Shown here in pieces: positions 1-8,153 of a stretch of 64,000 nucleotides of DNA (the stretch's first letter is position 1; each line of letters opens with the position of its first letter). The position numbers and the translations under genes were made by a program. Below the pieces are notes generated by a model. It did no database searches. It was not told the origin of the DNA and worked only from the letters and a program-made list of their open reading frames with translations. The stretch is from Stenotrophomonas maltophilia (GTDB lineage: Bacteria; Pseudomonadota; Gammaproteobacteria; Xanthomonadales; Xanthomonadaceae): contig NZ_NEQV01000004.1 in assembly GCF_002799245.1 (NCBI RefSeq), positions 473,473 to 537,472 on the forward strand, given 5' to 3'.

Positions 1-49
1 TGTGCAGAAGGCCGGTGAAAAGGTTGAGGACGCCGCCAAGGGCAAGTGA
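1..49 (+). CDS. 3' end of an entericidin-like small lipoprotein gene (partial)
   Basis: Only the last 15 codons lie in the window. They read in frame from base 2 and end VQKAGEKVEDAAKGK before TGA at 47-49. This Ala/Lys/Glu-rich tail, with the KAGEKVEDAA pattern, is typical of entericidin A/B (EcnA/B) lipoproteins, which are very small membrane-anchored proteins of uncertain role in envelope stress. The signal peptide and lipobox lie outside the window, so the family call rests on the tail alone. A strong terminator follows 22 bases later. A short YtxH- or CsbD-like protein is also possible. Confidence 0.45.
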   Translation, partial: VQKAGEKVEDAAKGK

Positions 50-71
50 GCCCGGCGCGGATTGGAAAGCA

Positions 72-99
72 GAAGGCCGGGGGTATCCCCGGCCTTTTT
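72..99 (+). terminator. Rho-independent terminator after the partial lipoprotein gene
   Basis: A perfect 10-bp stem (AAGGCCGGGG at 73-82 with CCCCGGCCTT at 87-96) closes on a TAT(G) loop and runs into TTTTT. It ends transcription of the gene entering from the left edge. Confidence 0.85.
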
Positions 100-261
100 C
101 GTGCGCGCAAGGTGCGTGCGATCTGCTGCGTGTTGTCGAAGCGGAGTGAACCATTCAAGCAGGTGAGCAGCACTTTCATGGTGGGTTGACCGGCATTCAA
201 CGGCAGCCAAGCGAAGCTGGAGCCACGGTAAGAACGCCGTTGCAACCAAGGACTCCCAGCA

Positions 262-483
262 ATGAACAAAGACATCATTTCCGGCAAGTGGTCGCAGCTG
301 AAGGGCAAGGCCCAGGCCAAGTGGGGCGATCTGACCAACGACGACTTCGATGTGGCCGAAGGCAATGCCGAGTATCTGGCCGGTCGCCTGCAGGAACGTT
401 ATGGCTGGGCCAAGGACCGCGCCGAGAAGGAAGTCCGTGAGTTCCAGGACAGCGTGAGCAAGGACTATCCGGACTACAAGTAA
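262..483 (+). CDS. CsbD family stress-response protein
   Basis: A 73-residue, highly charged, soluble protein. The opening [20 protein letters not shown] and the following KWGDLTNDD and [12 protein letters not shown] segments are hallmarks of the CsbD family, small general-stress proteins of unknown biochemical function. In this family the N-terminal half typically forms a helical W/GD repeat. No signal peptide or membrane segment is present, so it should be cytoplasmic. It follows the entericidin-like gene, but the terminator between them means it has its own promoter. ATG at 262 is preceded by AAGGACTCCCAGCA, which holds an AGGA Shine-Dalgarno core. It is a full-length family member. Confidence 0.9.
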   Translation: MNKDIISGKWSQLKGKAQAKWGDLTNDDFDVAEGNAEYLAGRLQERYGWAKDRAEKEVREFQDSVSKDYPDYK

Positions 484-503
484 GCACTCCGGTTTCCCCC
501 GCA

Positions 504-540
504 ACACAACGCCCGCACCGTGAGGTTGCGGGCGTTGTGC
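504..540. terminator. Convergent-gene hairpin, probable bidirectional terminator
   Basis: A perfect 12-bp stem (ACAACGCCCGCA at 506-517 with TGCGGGCGTTGT at 527-538) lies between the convergent csbD-like gene and the minus-strand gene ending at 556. There is no clear U-run on either strand, so termination strength is uncertain. Confidence 0.55.
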
Positions 541-555
541 TGTCTGGGGGGACGA

Positions 556-1362
556 TCAGCGCGCCGGCGGGTCCGGCACGTAGCGGTTGGGGAAGGCCTG
601 CGGTTCACGCGGCAGGCGCGAAGGCGAATCCACCAGGATGCCGCGCGCGCGCAGGTTGCGTGCGCTGTCGTAGCGCAGCTGCAGCACCTGGGCCGGGCTG
701 CGGCTGGCGCGCTCGAAGTCGGTATCGCGCACCGAGGACTGCTCGCGTGCGCCATGGCCGGTACCCAGCGCCGGCGCCGGCGCCTGCGACTTGCTGGCGT
801 AGCCTTCGATGCGGCTGGCGCTGGCGCTGGCATCGGCGGCGGCCTCCGCGGCCGGTGCCGGAGGCGGCAGGCCACGGCGCAGGATCGGCTCGGCTCGCCA
901 GCGGCGGGCTTCCTCGAACACGGCCACGCCCACCACGCCGATGTTGTCCGGGCGGCCGGTGCGGCTGGCATAACTGCCGCTGGGGCTGCTGAACACGAAC
1001 TGCGCCACTTCGTCCTGGCTCTTGCGCCAGCCGGTGATGTCGGCGCGCTGGCCGGGGTTGAGCACATAACCGGTCTGCGAGGGATCGGCATCCTCGCCGG
1101 AGATGGCGTTGACGCCGTCCACCGACAGCACCACCAGCACCCGGCGCGGGCTGTCGTTGTACAGGCGCACGGCATAGCGGTGGCCGCGCTCGCCGGCCAC
1201 CCAGCGCTGGCCCTCGGCCAGGTAGCTGCGCAGTTCGGTACCGCGGTCGCGGTCGACCAGGGCCATGCGCACGGGGCCGCCCTCGTACACCGGCGGCGGT
1301 GGCGGGGCCGGGCGGAAGCCCGCCAGGGGCAGGATCAACAGCAGGGGCAGCAGGCGTTTCAT
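556..1362 (-). CDS. Secreted or envelope hypothetical protein (268 aa)
   Basis: The chosen ATG at 1362 gives MKRLLPLLLILPLAGFRPAPPPPP, a short basic and hydrophobic signal-like segment followed by a proline run, so the product is probably exported. Upstream in-frame codons to 1449 lack signal-peptide character. The body contains VRMALVDRDRGTELRSYLAE, a segment RYAVRLYNDSPRRVLVVLSVDGVNAI, and NPGQRADITGWR, which suggest a beta-rich domain of the type annotated as hypothetical in xanthomonads. The last third is Ala/Ser-rich and low in complexity. No catalytic motif was recognised. The gene is monocistronic, convergent with the csbD-like gene and divergent from trpS. Confidence 0.75.
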   Translation of the reverse strand: MKRLLPLLLILPLAGFRPAPPPPPVYEGGPVRMALVDRDRGTELRSYLAEGQRWVAGERGHRYAVRLYNDSPRRVLVVLSVDGVNAISGEDADPSQTGYVLNPGQRADITGWRKSQDEVAQFVFSSPSGSYASRTGRPDNIGVVGVAVFEEARRWRAEPILRRGLPPPAPAAEAAADASASASRIEGYASKSQAPAPALGTGHGAREQSSVRDTDFERASRSPAQVLQLRYDSARNLRARGILVDSPSRLPREPQAFPNRYVPDPPAR

Positions 1363-1470
1363 CGGGCGTCTCCAGCGGGGTTGCGTGAATGAACGCGCCG
1401 CAGGCCCTGACGGGGTTGGTGGCGTGCAAGGTAAACTGGCCCCGTTCATCGAAGGTTACCCCACGCAGTC

Positions 1471-2766
1471 ATGACGACCCGAGTCCTTACCGGCATCACC
1501 CCATCCGGCACGCCCCACCTGGGCAACTACGTTGGCGCCATCCGTCCGGCGATCGCGGCCAGCCGCGCCCCGGGGATCGAGAGCTTCTTCTTCCTGGCCG
1601 ACCTGCACAGCCTGATCAAGTCGCAGGACCCGCAGCGCACCCAGCGCGCGACCCTGGAGATCGCGGCCAGCTGGCTGGCCTGCGGCCTGGACCCGGAACA
1701 CGTGTGGTTCTACCGCCAGAGCGACATCCGCGAGACCACCGAGCTGATGTGGTTCCTGACTGCCATCGCCAGCAAGGGCATCCTCAACCGGGCGCACGCC
1801 TACAAGGCAGCGGTGGACAAGAACCGCGAGGAAGGCGTGGACGAGGACGCAGGCGTCAGCGCCGGCCTGTTCATGTACCCGGTGCTGATGGCTGCCGACA
1901 TCCTGATCTTCAAGGCCAACCAGGTACCGGTGGGCCGTGACCAGATCCAGCACATCGAGATGGCGCGCGATTTCGCCCAGCGCTTCAACCACGTGTACGG
2001 CAAGGAGTACTTCCCGCTGCCGGATGTGGTGATCGATGAGCAGGTGGCGACGCTGGCGGGCCTGGATGGCCGCAAGATGAGCAAGAGCTACCACAACACC
2101 ATTCCGCTGTTCGTGCCGCGCGACGAGCTGAAGAAGCTGGTGTTCTCGATCCTGACCGACTCGCGCGCACCGGGCGAGCCGAAGGACACCGAGGGCTCGG
2201 CGCTGTTCCAGATGTACCAGGCGTTCGCTACCCCGGAACAGACCGCGGAGTTCGCCAAGGCGTTCGCCGCCGGTATCAGCTGGGGCGATGCCAAGCAGCA
2301 GCTGTTCGAGCGCATCGACAGCGAGTTGGCACCGCTGCGCGAGCGCTACAACGCGCTGATGGCCGAGCCGGAGAAGATCGAAGCGCTGCTCAAGCGTCGT
2401 GGCCAGCAGCTGCGCGAGCAGCTGGCGGCACCGCTGCTGGAAGAGCTGCGCCATGCCGTGGGCCTGCGCGACCTGTCCACCGCGGGCGACATCGCCAGCG
2501 AGGACGCCGGCGTGGCCCGCGTGGCACCGCCGCTGTTCAAGCAGTACCGCGAAAAGGATGGCCGTTTCTACTTCAAGCTGACCGCCGGTGACGGCACGCT
2601 GCTGATCCAGAGCGAAGGCTTCGATTCGCCGCGCGATGCGGGCCAGCTGATCGCGGTGATCAAGCAGGCCGAGCAGGGCGACCAGCTGCAGAGCGAACTG
2701 TTCAAGCTGGAAGCCGAAGTGGACGCCGTGCTGGCCGCCCTGGCCGTGCTGCGCGAAGCGGCCTGA
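1471..2766 (+). CDS. trpS: Tryptophanyl-tRNA synthetase
   Basis: Charges tRNA-Trp with tryptophan using ATP in the cytoplasm. It is a class I synthetase: the HIGH-type signature is PSGTPHLGNYVGA near residues 11-23, and the KMSKS loop is GRKMSKS at about 200-206. The catalytic core shows the family landmarks FLADLHSLI, YPVLMAADIL and GRDQIQHIE. At 431 residues it is about 90 longer than the usual 330-340-residue bacterial enzyme. The extra part is a C-terminal domain from about residue 340 (PPLFKQYREKDGRFYFKLTA), which looks like a small appended alpha/beta unit. The ATG at 1471 directly follows the divergent gap to the minus-strand gene. Confidence 0.95.
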   Translation: MTTRVLTGITPSGTPHLGNYVGAIRPAIAASRAPGIESFFFLADLHSLIKSQDPQRTQRATLEIAASWLACGLDPEHVWFYRQSDIRETTELMWFLTAIASKGILNRAHAYKAAVDKNREEGVDEDAGVSAGLFMYPVLMAADILIFKANQVPVGRDQIQHIEMARDFAQRFNHVYGKEYFPLPDVVIDEQVATLAGLDGRKMSKSYHNTIPLFVPRDELKKLVFSILTDSRAPGEPKDTEGSALFQMYQAFATPEQTAEFAKAFAAGISWGDAKQQLFERIDSELAPLRERYNALMAEPEKIEALLKRRGQQLREQLAAPLLEELRHAVGLRDLSTAGDIASEDAGVARVAPPLFKQYREKDGRFYFKLTAGDGTLLIQSEGFDSPRDAGQLIAVIKQAEQGDQLQSELFKLEAEVDAVLAALAVLREAA

Positions 2767-2775
2767 TCGGAGACT

Positions 2776-2904
2776 GTTGTGGAGCCGAGCCCACGCTCGG
2801 CTTTGCTTTTGTAGGGTCGAGCCATGCTCGACTGCTTTTCCAGCCAGTCGAGCATGGCTCGACTCTACGTAATGGTGAGGAGCCGAGCATGGGCTCGGCT
2901 CTAC
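2776..2904. repeat. Cluster of four SMAG-like REP palindromes
   Basis: Four short inverted repeats lie in tandem downstream of trpS: about 2776-2803 (AGCCGAGC/GCTCGGCT), 2811-2835 (GTAGGGTCGAGC/GCTCGAC), 2846-2868 and 2881-2904. The last two are in inverse orientation and end in CTAC. The GTAG-stem-loop format matches SMAG elements known in S. maltophilia. They can also act as transcript-end structures. Confidence 0.8.
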
Positions 2905-2956
2905 AGGGCTACCCACCACCCATGGCATGATGTCCGCGCGCCCCCGGCGCGATGAC

Positions 2957-3265
2957 ATGGAGTCTGCGATGGCCTGGTTGTCGCTGCTGCTGTTCCTGCC
3001 CTGGTTCCTGCTGCTGGGCAGCCTGTACTGGCTGTTCCCACGCCAGCCCCGTAGCGCACGGCGGCGCCTGTTCGATGGCACCACCCTGCTAGTGGCCTTC
3101 GCGCTGAGCATCGTGTCGATGCTGTGGGGCTACCGCATCGGCGTGGTGCAGCCCGGCGCCGGCCCGATCTGGCCACAGGTGCTGGCGGTGCTGTATGCCT
3201 ACGGCGCGTTCCTGGCGGTGCTGGTGCTGGCCCTGCTGCTGCGGCCGCGCTGGTTGCGCCCCTGA
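2957..3265 (+). CDS. Small inner-membrane hypothetical protein (102 aa)
   Basis: From ATG at 2957 the product begins MESAMAWLSLLLFLPWFLLL. It has three hydrophobic stretches, at roughly residues 5-26, 40-58 and 70-92, with a basic loop (FPRQPRSARRRLFDG) between the first two. This suggests a three-helix inner-membrane protein. An upstream in-frame ATG at 2927 adds only arginine-rich residues and overlaps the repeat cluster, so 2957 is preferred; a further ATG at 2969 is possible. No functional motif was recognised. REP-like repeats flank it on both sides, so it is probably monocistronic. Confidence 0.65.
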   Translation: MESAMAWLSLLLFLPWFLLLGSLYWLFPRQPRSARRRLFDGTTLLVAFALSIVSMLWGYRIGVVQPGAGPIWPQVLAVLYAYGAFLAVLVLALLLRPRWLRP

Positions 3266-3289
3266 TGGAGCGCCCCGCGCGCGCCCTCT

Positions 3290-3355
3290 GTAGAGCCGAG
3301 CCCATGCTCGGCTGATGTCTGGCAGAAAGGCAGCCGGGCATGGGCTTGGCTCTAC
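3290..3355. repeat. SMAG-like repeat pair in head-to-head orientation
   Basis: GTAGAGCCGAGCCCATGCTC at 3290 onward and its inverse copy ending GGCTTGGCTCTAC at 3355 are two GTAG-flanked palindromes. Together they could also fold as one long hairpin. Confidence 0.75.
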
Positions 3356-3447
3356 GGAATTGCCCCTCCGACCAAAGCCGCATCGAACCCGGGCCGCCTG
3401 CGCGCCTACCATGGGGGTCCATTCCCGATCCTGCCAGGTGCGTGCCG

Positions 3448-4380
3448 ATGACCGCCGACCCCAGCATCCACACCATCGATACCGGCTTCCAGCGCCCCGA
3501 TTTCGATGCGGCCTACCTGATCGTTGAGAACGGCCGCGCCGCGTTCGTCGACTGCGGCACCGGCCTGTCGGTACCGGCGATGCTGCAGGCGCTGGCGGAC
3601 GCCGGCCTGGGCGTGGAAGCGGTGGATTGGTTGCTGCTCACGCATGTGCACCTGGACCATGCCGGTGGTGCGGGCCTGCTGATGCAGCAGCTGCCGAACG
3701 CAAAGGCGGTGCTGCATCCGCGCGGCGCGCCGCACATGATCGACCCGGCCCGGCTGATCGCCGGTGCGACGGCGGTGTATGGCGCCGAGGAGATTGCGCG
3801 CAGCTACGGCCGCATCGAGGCGATTGCAGAACAGCGTGTGGTGGTGGCTGAAGATGGCCACCGCATCGACCTGGCCGGCCGCGAGCTGTTGCTGCTGCAC
3901 ACGCCGGGCCACGCGCTGCACCACTACTGCGTGTGGGATGCGCGCAGCCGCAGCTGGTTCACCGGCGATACGTTCGGTATCTCCTACCGCGAGCTGGACA
4001 GCGCACAGGGTGCCTTCATCTTCCCGACGTCGTCGCCGGTGCAGTTCGACCCGGAGGCGATGAAGGCCTCGATCCGGCGCATGCTGGGCTACGCACCGCA
4101 GGCGATGTACCTGACCCACTATGGGCGCGTGGAGCAGGTGGAAAAACTGGCAGCAGACCTGCTCGAGCAGATCGATGCGATGGCCACCATCGGCCGCCAG
4201 TGCGATGGCCGCCCGGACCGCCACCGCTGCCTGCTGGCGGCATTGCAGGCGCTGTACCTGGAACGTGCGCAACTGCATGGCTGTGCGCTGGACCAGGCGG
4301 CGGTGACTGCGGTGCTGGCGATGGACATCGAACTCAACGCACAGGGCCTGGCCTGCTGGCTGGATCGCATCCGCAGGTAG
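3448..4380 (+). CDS. MBL-fold metallohydrolase
   Basis: A metallo-beta-lactamase-fold hydrolase of 310 residues. The metal-binding motif HVHLDH is at residues 66-71, followed by HTPGHALHH (third His), TGDTFG (bridging Asp) and LTHYG (last His), so the dinuclear site looks complete. The N-terminus TIDTGFQRPDF and AAYLIVENGRAAFVDCG is the usual first strand pair of the fold. The C-terminal ~70 residues are helical and Cys/His/Leu-rich. The substrate is unknown; glyoxalase-II-like or other thioesterase chemistry is possible. ATG at 3448 is chosen because upstream in-frame codons are low-quality and overlap the repeat. There is no signal peptide, so it is cytoplasmic. Confidence 0.88.
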   Translation: MTADPSIHTIDTGFQRPDFDAAYLIVENGRAAFVDCGTGLSVPAMLQALADAGLGVEAVDWLLLTHVHLDHAGGAGLLMQQLPNAKAVLHPRGAPHMIDPARLIAGATAVYGAEEIARSYGRIEAIAEQRVVVAEDGHRIDLAGRELLLLHTPGHALHHYCVWDARSRSWFTGDTFGISYRELDSAQGAFIFPTSSPVQFDPEAMKASIRRMLGYAPQAMYLTHYGRVEQVEKLAADLLEQIDAMATIGRQCDGRPDRHRCLLAALQALYLERAQLHGCALDQAAVTAVLAMDIELNAQGLACWLDRIRR

Positions 4381-4476
4381 ATCCGCGCCCCGGGGGGATG
4401 AAGCAGGCCCACGCTGCACCGCGATGTCACGACCACGTTACACTCTGGTGACTTCCAAGCTAGCCGTGGTACTGCC

Positions 4477-6138
4477 GTGAATCCGATGCGCGTGTTGCTG
4501 CTGTCGTCCTGCCTGTTTGTCGGTGGCCTGGCCCATGCGGCCAACGACCTGCCGGGTGGCGGCATCGATCCGCAGGCGCTGTCGCGCCACGTGCGTGTGC
4601 TGGCGTCGGATGAATTCGAGGGCCGCGCGCCGGCCACCGAGGGCGAAGAGCGCACCGTGCAGTACCTGATCGAGCAGTTCCGCAGCTACGGCCTGCAGCC
4701 GGGTGGCGTGGATGGAAGCTGGGTGCAGCCGGTACCGCTGGTGCGCGCGCAGCTGGAGGGCCCGGCCAAGGCCAGCCTGTCGCTGAAGCAGGGCAACCGC
4801 GCGCTGGCCAACGGCGTGGACGTGACCCTGCAGAGCCTGCAGCCGCGCAAGCGCGTGCAGATCAGGAATGCGCCACTGGTGTTCGTCGGCTACGGCATCG
4901 ATGCGCCGGAACGCCAGTGGAACGACTACAAGGACGTGGACCTTCACGGCAAGATTGCCGTGGTGCTGATCAACGACGCCGATTTCGAGGCCGATGCGCC
5001 GGGCGCGTTCGATGGCAAGGCGGTGACCTACTACGGCCGCTGGAGCTACAAGTTCGAAGAAGCCGCGCGCCGTGGTGCCGAAGGCGTGCTGATCGTGCAC
5101 GAGACCGCACCGGCCGCGTATGGCTGGGCCACGGTGAAGAGTTCGGGTACCTCGCCGCTGTTCGACATCGAGCGCGGCCAGGCCGAAGCGATGGCGCAGC
5201 ACACGCCGCTGCGCGGCTGGATGCAGCGCGAGCTGGCCGAGGCGATCTTCGCCGACGCCGGCCTGGACTTCGACGCCGAGAAGCGCAAGGCGATGCGCGC
5301 CGACTTCCGCCCGGTTGCGCTGGACAACGCGAAGCTGAGCGTGGATTTCGCGCTCAAGCGCGAGCAGGTGGTGACCCGCAACGTGGTGGCCAAGCTGCCC
5401 GGTGGCGAACATGGCGATGAAGCGGTGATCTTCTCCGCGCACTGGGATGCGTTCGGTATCGGCCAGCCCGATGCCAAGGGTGACCGCATCCGCCGTGGCG
5501 CGATCGACAATGCCACCGGCGTGGCCACGGTGCTGGAGCTGGGCCGCGTGTTCGCCGCCGGCCCGCAGCCGCAGCGCACGCTGTACTTCGTGGCACTGAC
5601 GGCCGAAGAGAAGGGCCTGCTGGGCGCCAGCTACTACGCGGCGCACCCGCTGGCGCCGCTGGACAAGACCGCCGCGGTGCTGAACATCGAGATGTTCAGC
5701 CCGGATGGCCCGACCCGCGACATCGCTTCGTGGGGCAAGGGCCGGGTGTCGCTGGAAGGCGACCTGGAGCGCGTGGCCAAGGCCCGCGGTCGCAGCTACA
5801 GCCCGGACCCGAACCTGGAAGCCGGCTTCTTCTACCGCGCCGACCACTTTGCCTTCGCCCGCCTGGGCGTGCCGGCGATCACCATCGGCCCGGGGCTGGA
5901 CAAGCTGGACGGTGGCGTTGAAGCCGGCCGCGCGCTGCGCGAGAAGTACTTCGCTGACTGCTACCACCAGGCCTGTGATGCGTGGACGCCGAGCTGGGAC
6001 CCGAGCGGCCACGCCGCCGATACCCTGCTGGTCTACGATCTGGGCGCGGAGCTGGCCAACAGCCGCCGTTGGCCGACATGGGAAAAGGAATCGGAGTTCC
6101 GCGGCGCGCGCGACAAGAGCGAAGCGGCCCGCCGTTGA
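4477..6138 (+). CDS. Secreted M28 family metallopeptidase with PA domain
   Basis: A zinc aminopeptidase-like enzyme of 553 residues from the GTG at 4477 (an ATG at 4486 is the alternative). A Sec signal peptide is clear: MRVLLLSSCLFVGGLAHA, cleaving near AHA-AN, so it is periplasmic or secreted. A protease-associated insert precedes the catalytic domain (FVGYGIDAPERQWNDYK and GKIAVVLIND). M28 metal ligands are visible in SAHWDAFG (about 319-326), DNATGVATVLE (about 344) and EEKGLLG (about 377-383, catalytic Glu). The C-terminal HFAFARLGVPAITIGPG supplies the last region of the fold. It probably degrades peptides outside the cytoplasm; the exact substrate is unknown. Confidence 0.9.
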   Translation: MNPMRVLLLSSCLFVGGLAHAANDLPGGGIDPQALSRHVRVLASDEFEGRAPATEGEERTVQYLIEQFRSYGLQPGGVDGSWVQPVPLVRAQLEGPAKASLSLKQGNRALANGVDVTLQSLQPRKRVQIRNAPLVFVGYGIDAPERQWNDYKDVDLHGKIAVVLINDADFEADAPGAFDGKAVTYYGRWSYKFEEAARRGAEGVLIVHETAPAAYGWATVKSSGTSPLFDIERGQAEAMAQHTPLRGWMQRELAEAIFADAGLDFDAEKRKAMRADFRPVALDNAKLSVDFALKREQVVTRNVVAKLPGGEHGDEAVIFSAHWDAFGIGQPDAKGDRIRRGAIDNATGVATVLELGRVFAAGPQPQRTLYFVALTAEEKGLLGASYYAAHPLAPLDKTAAVLNIEMFSPDGPTRDIASWGKGRVSLEGDLERVAKARGRSYSPDPNLEAGFFYRADHFAFARLGVPAITIGPGLDKLDGGVEAGRALREKYFADCYHQACDAWTPSWDPSGHAADTLLVYDLGAELANSRRWPTWEKESEFRGARDKSEAARR

Positions 6139-6143
6139 AGGGG

Positions 6144-6220
6144 GTAGTGCCGGCCGCTGGCCGGCAACGCCACCGTCTTTCCGAAGGTACATGAGGTTGC
6201 CGGCCAGCGGCCGGCACTAC
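6144..6220. repeat. Inverted pair of SMAG-like palindromes (GTAGTGCCGGCC type)
   Basis: GTAGTGCCGGCCGCTGGCCGG starting at 6144 and the inverse unit ending GGCCGGCACTAC at 6220 flank 27 bases between two convergent genes. This is the GTAG stem-loop format with a different stem sequence from the AGCCGAGC class. Confidence 0.75.
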
Positions 6221-6230
6221 CGTGTGTCCG

Positions 6231-6584
6231 TCAGCGCCGGCGCAGCAGCTTCCACGCGCCCCAGCCGCTGGCCGCGAGCGCTGCCAGATAGCACGCCACC
6301 ATCGTACGCAGGCCGACCAGCGACCCTGGACTGAGGCCGCGATGCAGGCGCAGCCGCAACGAGCTGTGGCCGCTGCCCAGGTCCACCGCCAGCTGCAGCG
6401 CCAGCGCGGCACAGAACACCAGCAGGGCGATTCCGAACCCGATGCGCGGCCACGCGGCCTGCGCGTTGGGGCGGCGCAGCAGCCAGGCCAGTGCCGTGGC
6501 TGCGGCCATCGTCACCGCGATCCACATCAATGGGGTGGCCGGAGACGCAGCGGCCACCGGCATTGCACCGGTGGCCGCGATCAT
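6231..6584 (-). CDS. Small membrane hypothetical protein (117 aa)
   Basis: From ATG at 6584 the protein is MIAATGAMPVAAASPATPLMW and onward. Three hydrophobic stretches can be seen (WIAVTMAAATALAWLL, GFGIALLVFCAALALQLAVD, MVACYLAALAASGWGAW), so it is probably an inner-membrane protein. The strongly basic C-terminus (KLLRRR) would be cytoplasmic. It starts 10 bases after the stop of the KgtP-like gene on the same strand, so it is likely cotranscribed with it. No conserved functional motif was recognised. Longer in-frame starts would overlap the transporter gene and are less likely. Confidence 0.6.
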   Translation of the reverse strand: MIAATGAMPVAAASPATPLMWIAVTMAAATALAWLLRRPNAQAAWPRIGFGIALLVFCAALALQLAVDLGSGHSSLRLRLHRGLSPGSLVGLRTMVACYLAALAASGWGAWKLLRRR

Positions 6585-6594
6585 GGCAGCGCGC

Positions 6595-7929
6595 TTACTT
6601 GCGGGTGCCGTCGAGCCAGTTCGGGCCCTTGTTGGTGAGGAAGAACACATAGACCACCAACGATACCGCGATGGTGGCGGTGACGTAGATGGCGAACCAG
6701 TCGACATGGCCGGTCTTCAGCGCGCCCTGGTACAGCAGCGGGGCGGTGCCGCCGAACAGCGAGTTGGCCAGCGCATAGCCCAGGCCCACGCCGAGTGCGC
6801 GCACATGGGTGGGGAACAGTTCGGCCTTCACCACTGCGTTGATCGAGGTGTAGCCGGTGAGGATGACGAACGCCATGGCCAGGGTCAGGAAGGCCAGGGT
6901 GGCGTCATGCTGGTGCGGCAGCTGGGTGATCAGGTACCAGCTGTACAGCACGCCGCCGACACCGAAGAACACCAGCAGGGTCTTGCGGCCGATGATGTCC
7001 GACAGCCAGCCACCGACCGGCTGCAGCACCATCAGGAAGGCCAGCACGCCCAGGTTGATCAGGGTGCCGGTCATCGGGTCGTTGCCGGCGAAGGCGCTCT
7101 GGATCATCTTCGGGCCGTTCACCGAGTAGGTGTAGAAGGCCACGGTGCCGCCGGCGGTGATCAGGAAGCACAGCAGCAGCGGCCGCCACTGGTGCACGAA
7201 CAGTTCGTACATCGAACCGGACTTCTGTGCCTTGCCCTCGCGCGCGGCCTCGATCGACGACTCCGACAGCGATTCGTCCATGCCCCGGCGCAGCCAGAAC
7301 ACCACCACCGCGGCGATGCCGCCGATGCCGAAGGCGATGCGCCAGCCCCATTCGGAGATTTCCGGCTTGCCCCAGAAGGTCAGCATCAGCAGCAGGGTCA
7401 GCTGGGCCAGCACATGGCCGCCGACCAGGGTGACGTAGTGGAAGGAGGACAGGAAGCCGCGGCGGCCGGGAATGGCGGCCTCGGACATGTAGGTGGCGCT
7501 GGCGCCGTACTCGCCACCGGTGGCGAAGCCCTGCAGCAGGCGTGCGAACAGCAGGATGACCGCGGCCCAGATGCCGATGCTGGCGGCGGTGGGGGTGATG
7601 GCGATGAGGAACGAGCACAGTGCCATCAGCGTGACCGAGACGGTCAGCGCCAGGCGGCGGCCGTGGCGGTCGGCGAAGCGGCCGAAGAACCAGGCGCCGA
7701 TCGGGCGCATCAGGAACGTTGCGGCGAAGATCGCCCACACGTACATCGTGGAGTTCTTGTCGTCCGGCGAGAAGAACTGCGATTCGAAGTACACGGCGAA
7801 CACCGAGTACACATAGACGTCATACCACTCCACCAGGTTGCCGGCGGAGCCTTTGAGGGTATTGGAGATCGACCGGCGCAGGGCGGCGCGGTCGTTCGCG
7901 GGTACGGCGGGTTGGGACGTGGTGCTCAT
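6595..7929 (-). CDS. kgtP: MFS dicarboxylate/alpha-ketoglutarate:H+ symporter (KgtP-like)
   Basis: A 444-residue, 12-helix major facilitator of the metabolite:H+ symporter subfamily. The N-terminus GNLVEWYDVYVYSVFAVYF and the loop FLMRPIGAWFFGRFADRHGR are close to E. coli KgtP. The next signature, RLLQGFATGGEYGASATYMS, and GRRGFLSSFHYVTLVGG are also KgtP-like. It probably imports 2-oxoglutarate or another dicarboxylate with protons. Transporters of this subfamily differ in substrate (proline/betaine, shikimate, citrate), so substrate is inferred. It heads a two-gene unit with the small membrane protein and diverges from the yedA-like gene. Confidence 0.85.
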   Translation of the reverse strand: MSTTSQPAVPANDRAALRRSISNTLKGSAGNLVEWYDVYVYSVFAVYFESQFFSPDDKNSTMYVWAIFAATFLMRPIGAWFFGRFADRHGRRLALTVSVTLMALCSFLIAITPTAASIGIWAAVILLFARLLQGFATGGEYGASATYMSEAAIPGRRGFLSSFHYVTLVGGHVLAQLTLLLMLTFWGKPEISEWGWRIAFGIGGIAAVVVFWLRRGMDESLSESSIEAAREGKAQKSGSMYELFVHQWRPLLLCFLITAGGTVAFYTYSVNGPKMIQSAFAGNDPMTGTLINLGVLAFLMVLQPVGGWLSDIIGRKTLLVFFGVGGVLYSWYLITQLPHQHDATLAFLTLAMAFVILTGYTSINAVVKAELFPTHVRALGVGLGYALANSLFGGTAPLLYQGALKTGHVDWFAIYVTATIAVSLVVYVFFLTNKGPNWLDGTRK

Positions 7930-8153
7930 CTGGGTGGGAATCCTCGATGCGGCGCGTCCGTGCGCAGGGAAAACGGCGCCCGGTCATCGGGGCGGCGCGA
8001 CCGGGCAGCCCTCTTGGTACTGCATCGGCCGTCAACACGGGGTAGCAGACCAGAGCAGGGTGCATGGATGGATGACAGCGTGCCACCGTATGGGGTCACG
8101 GACCATACTCAAAACGTCCTAGAATCCGCGTTCCCCCGGCTCCCTGGTGTGTC

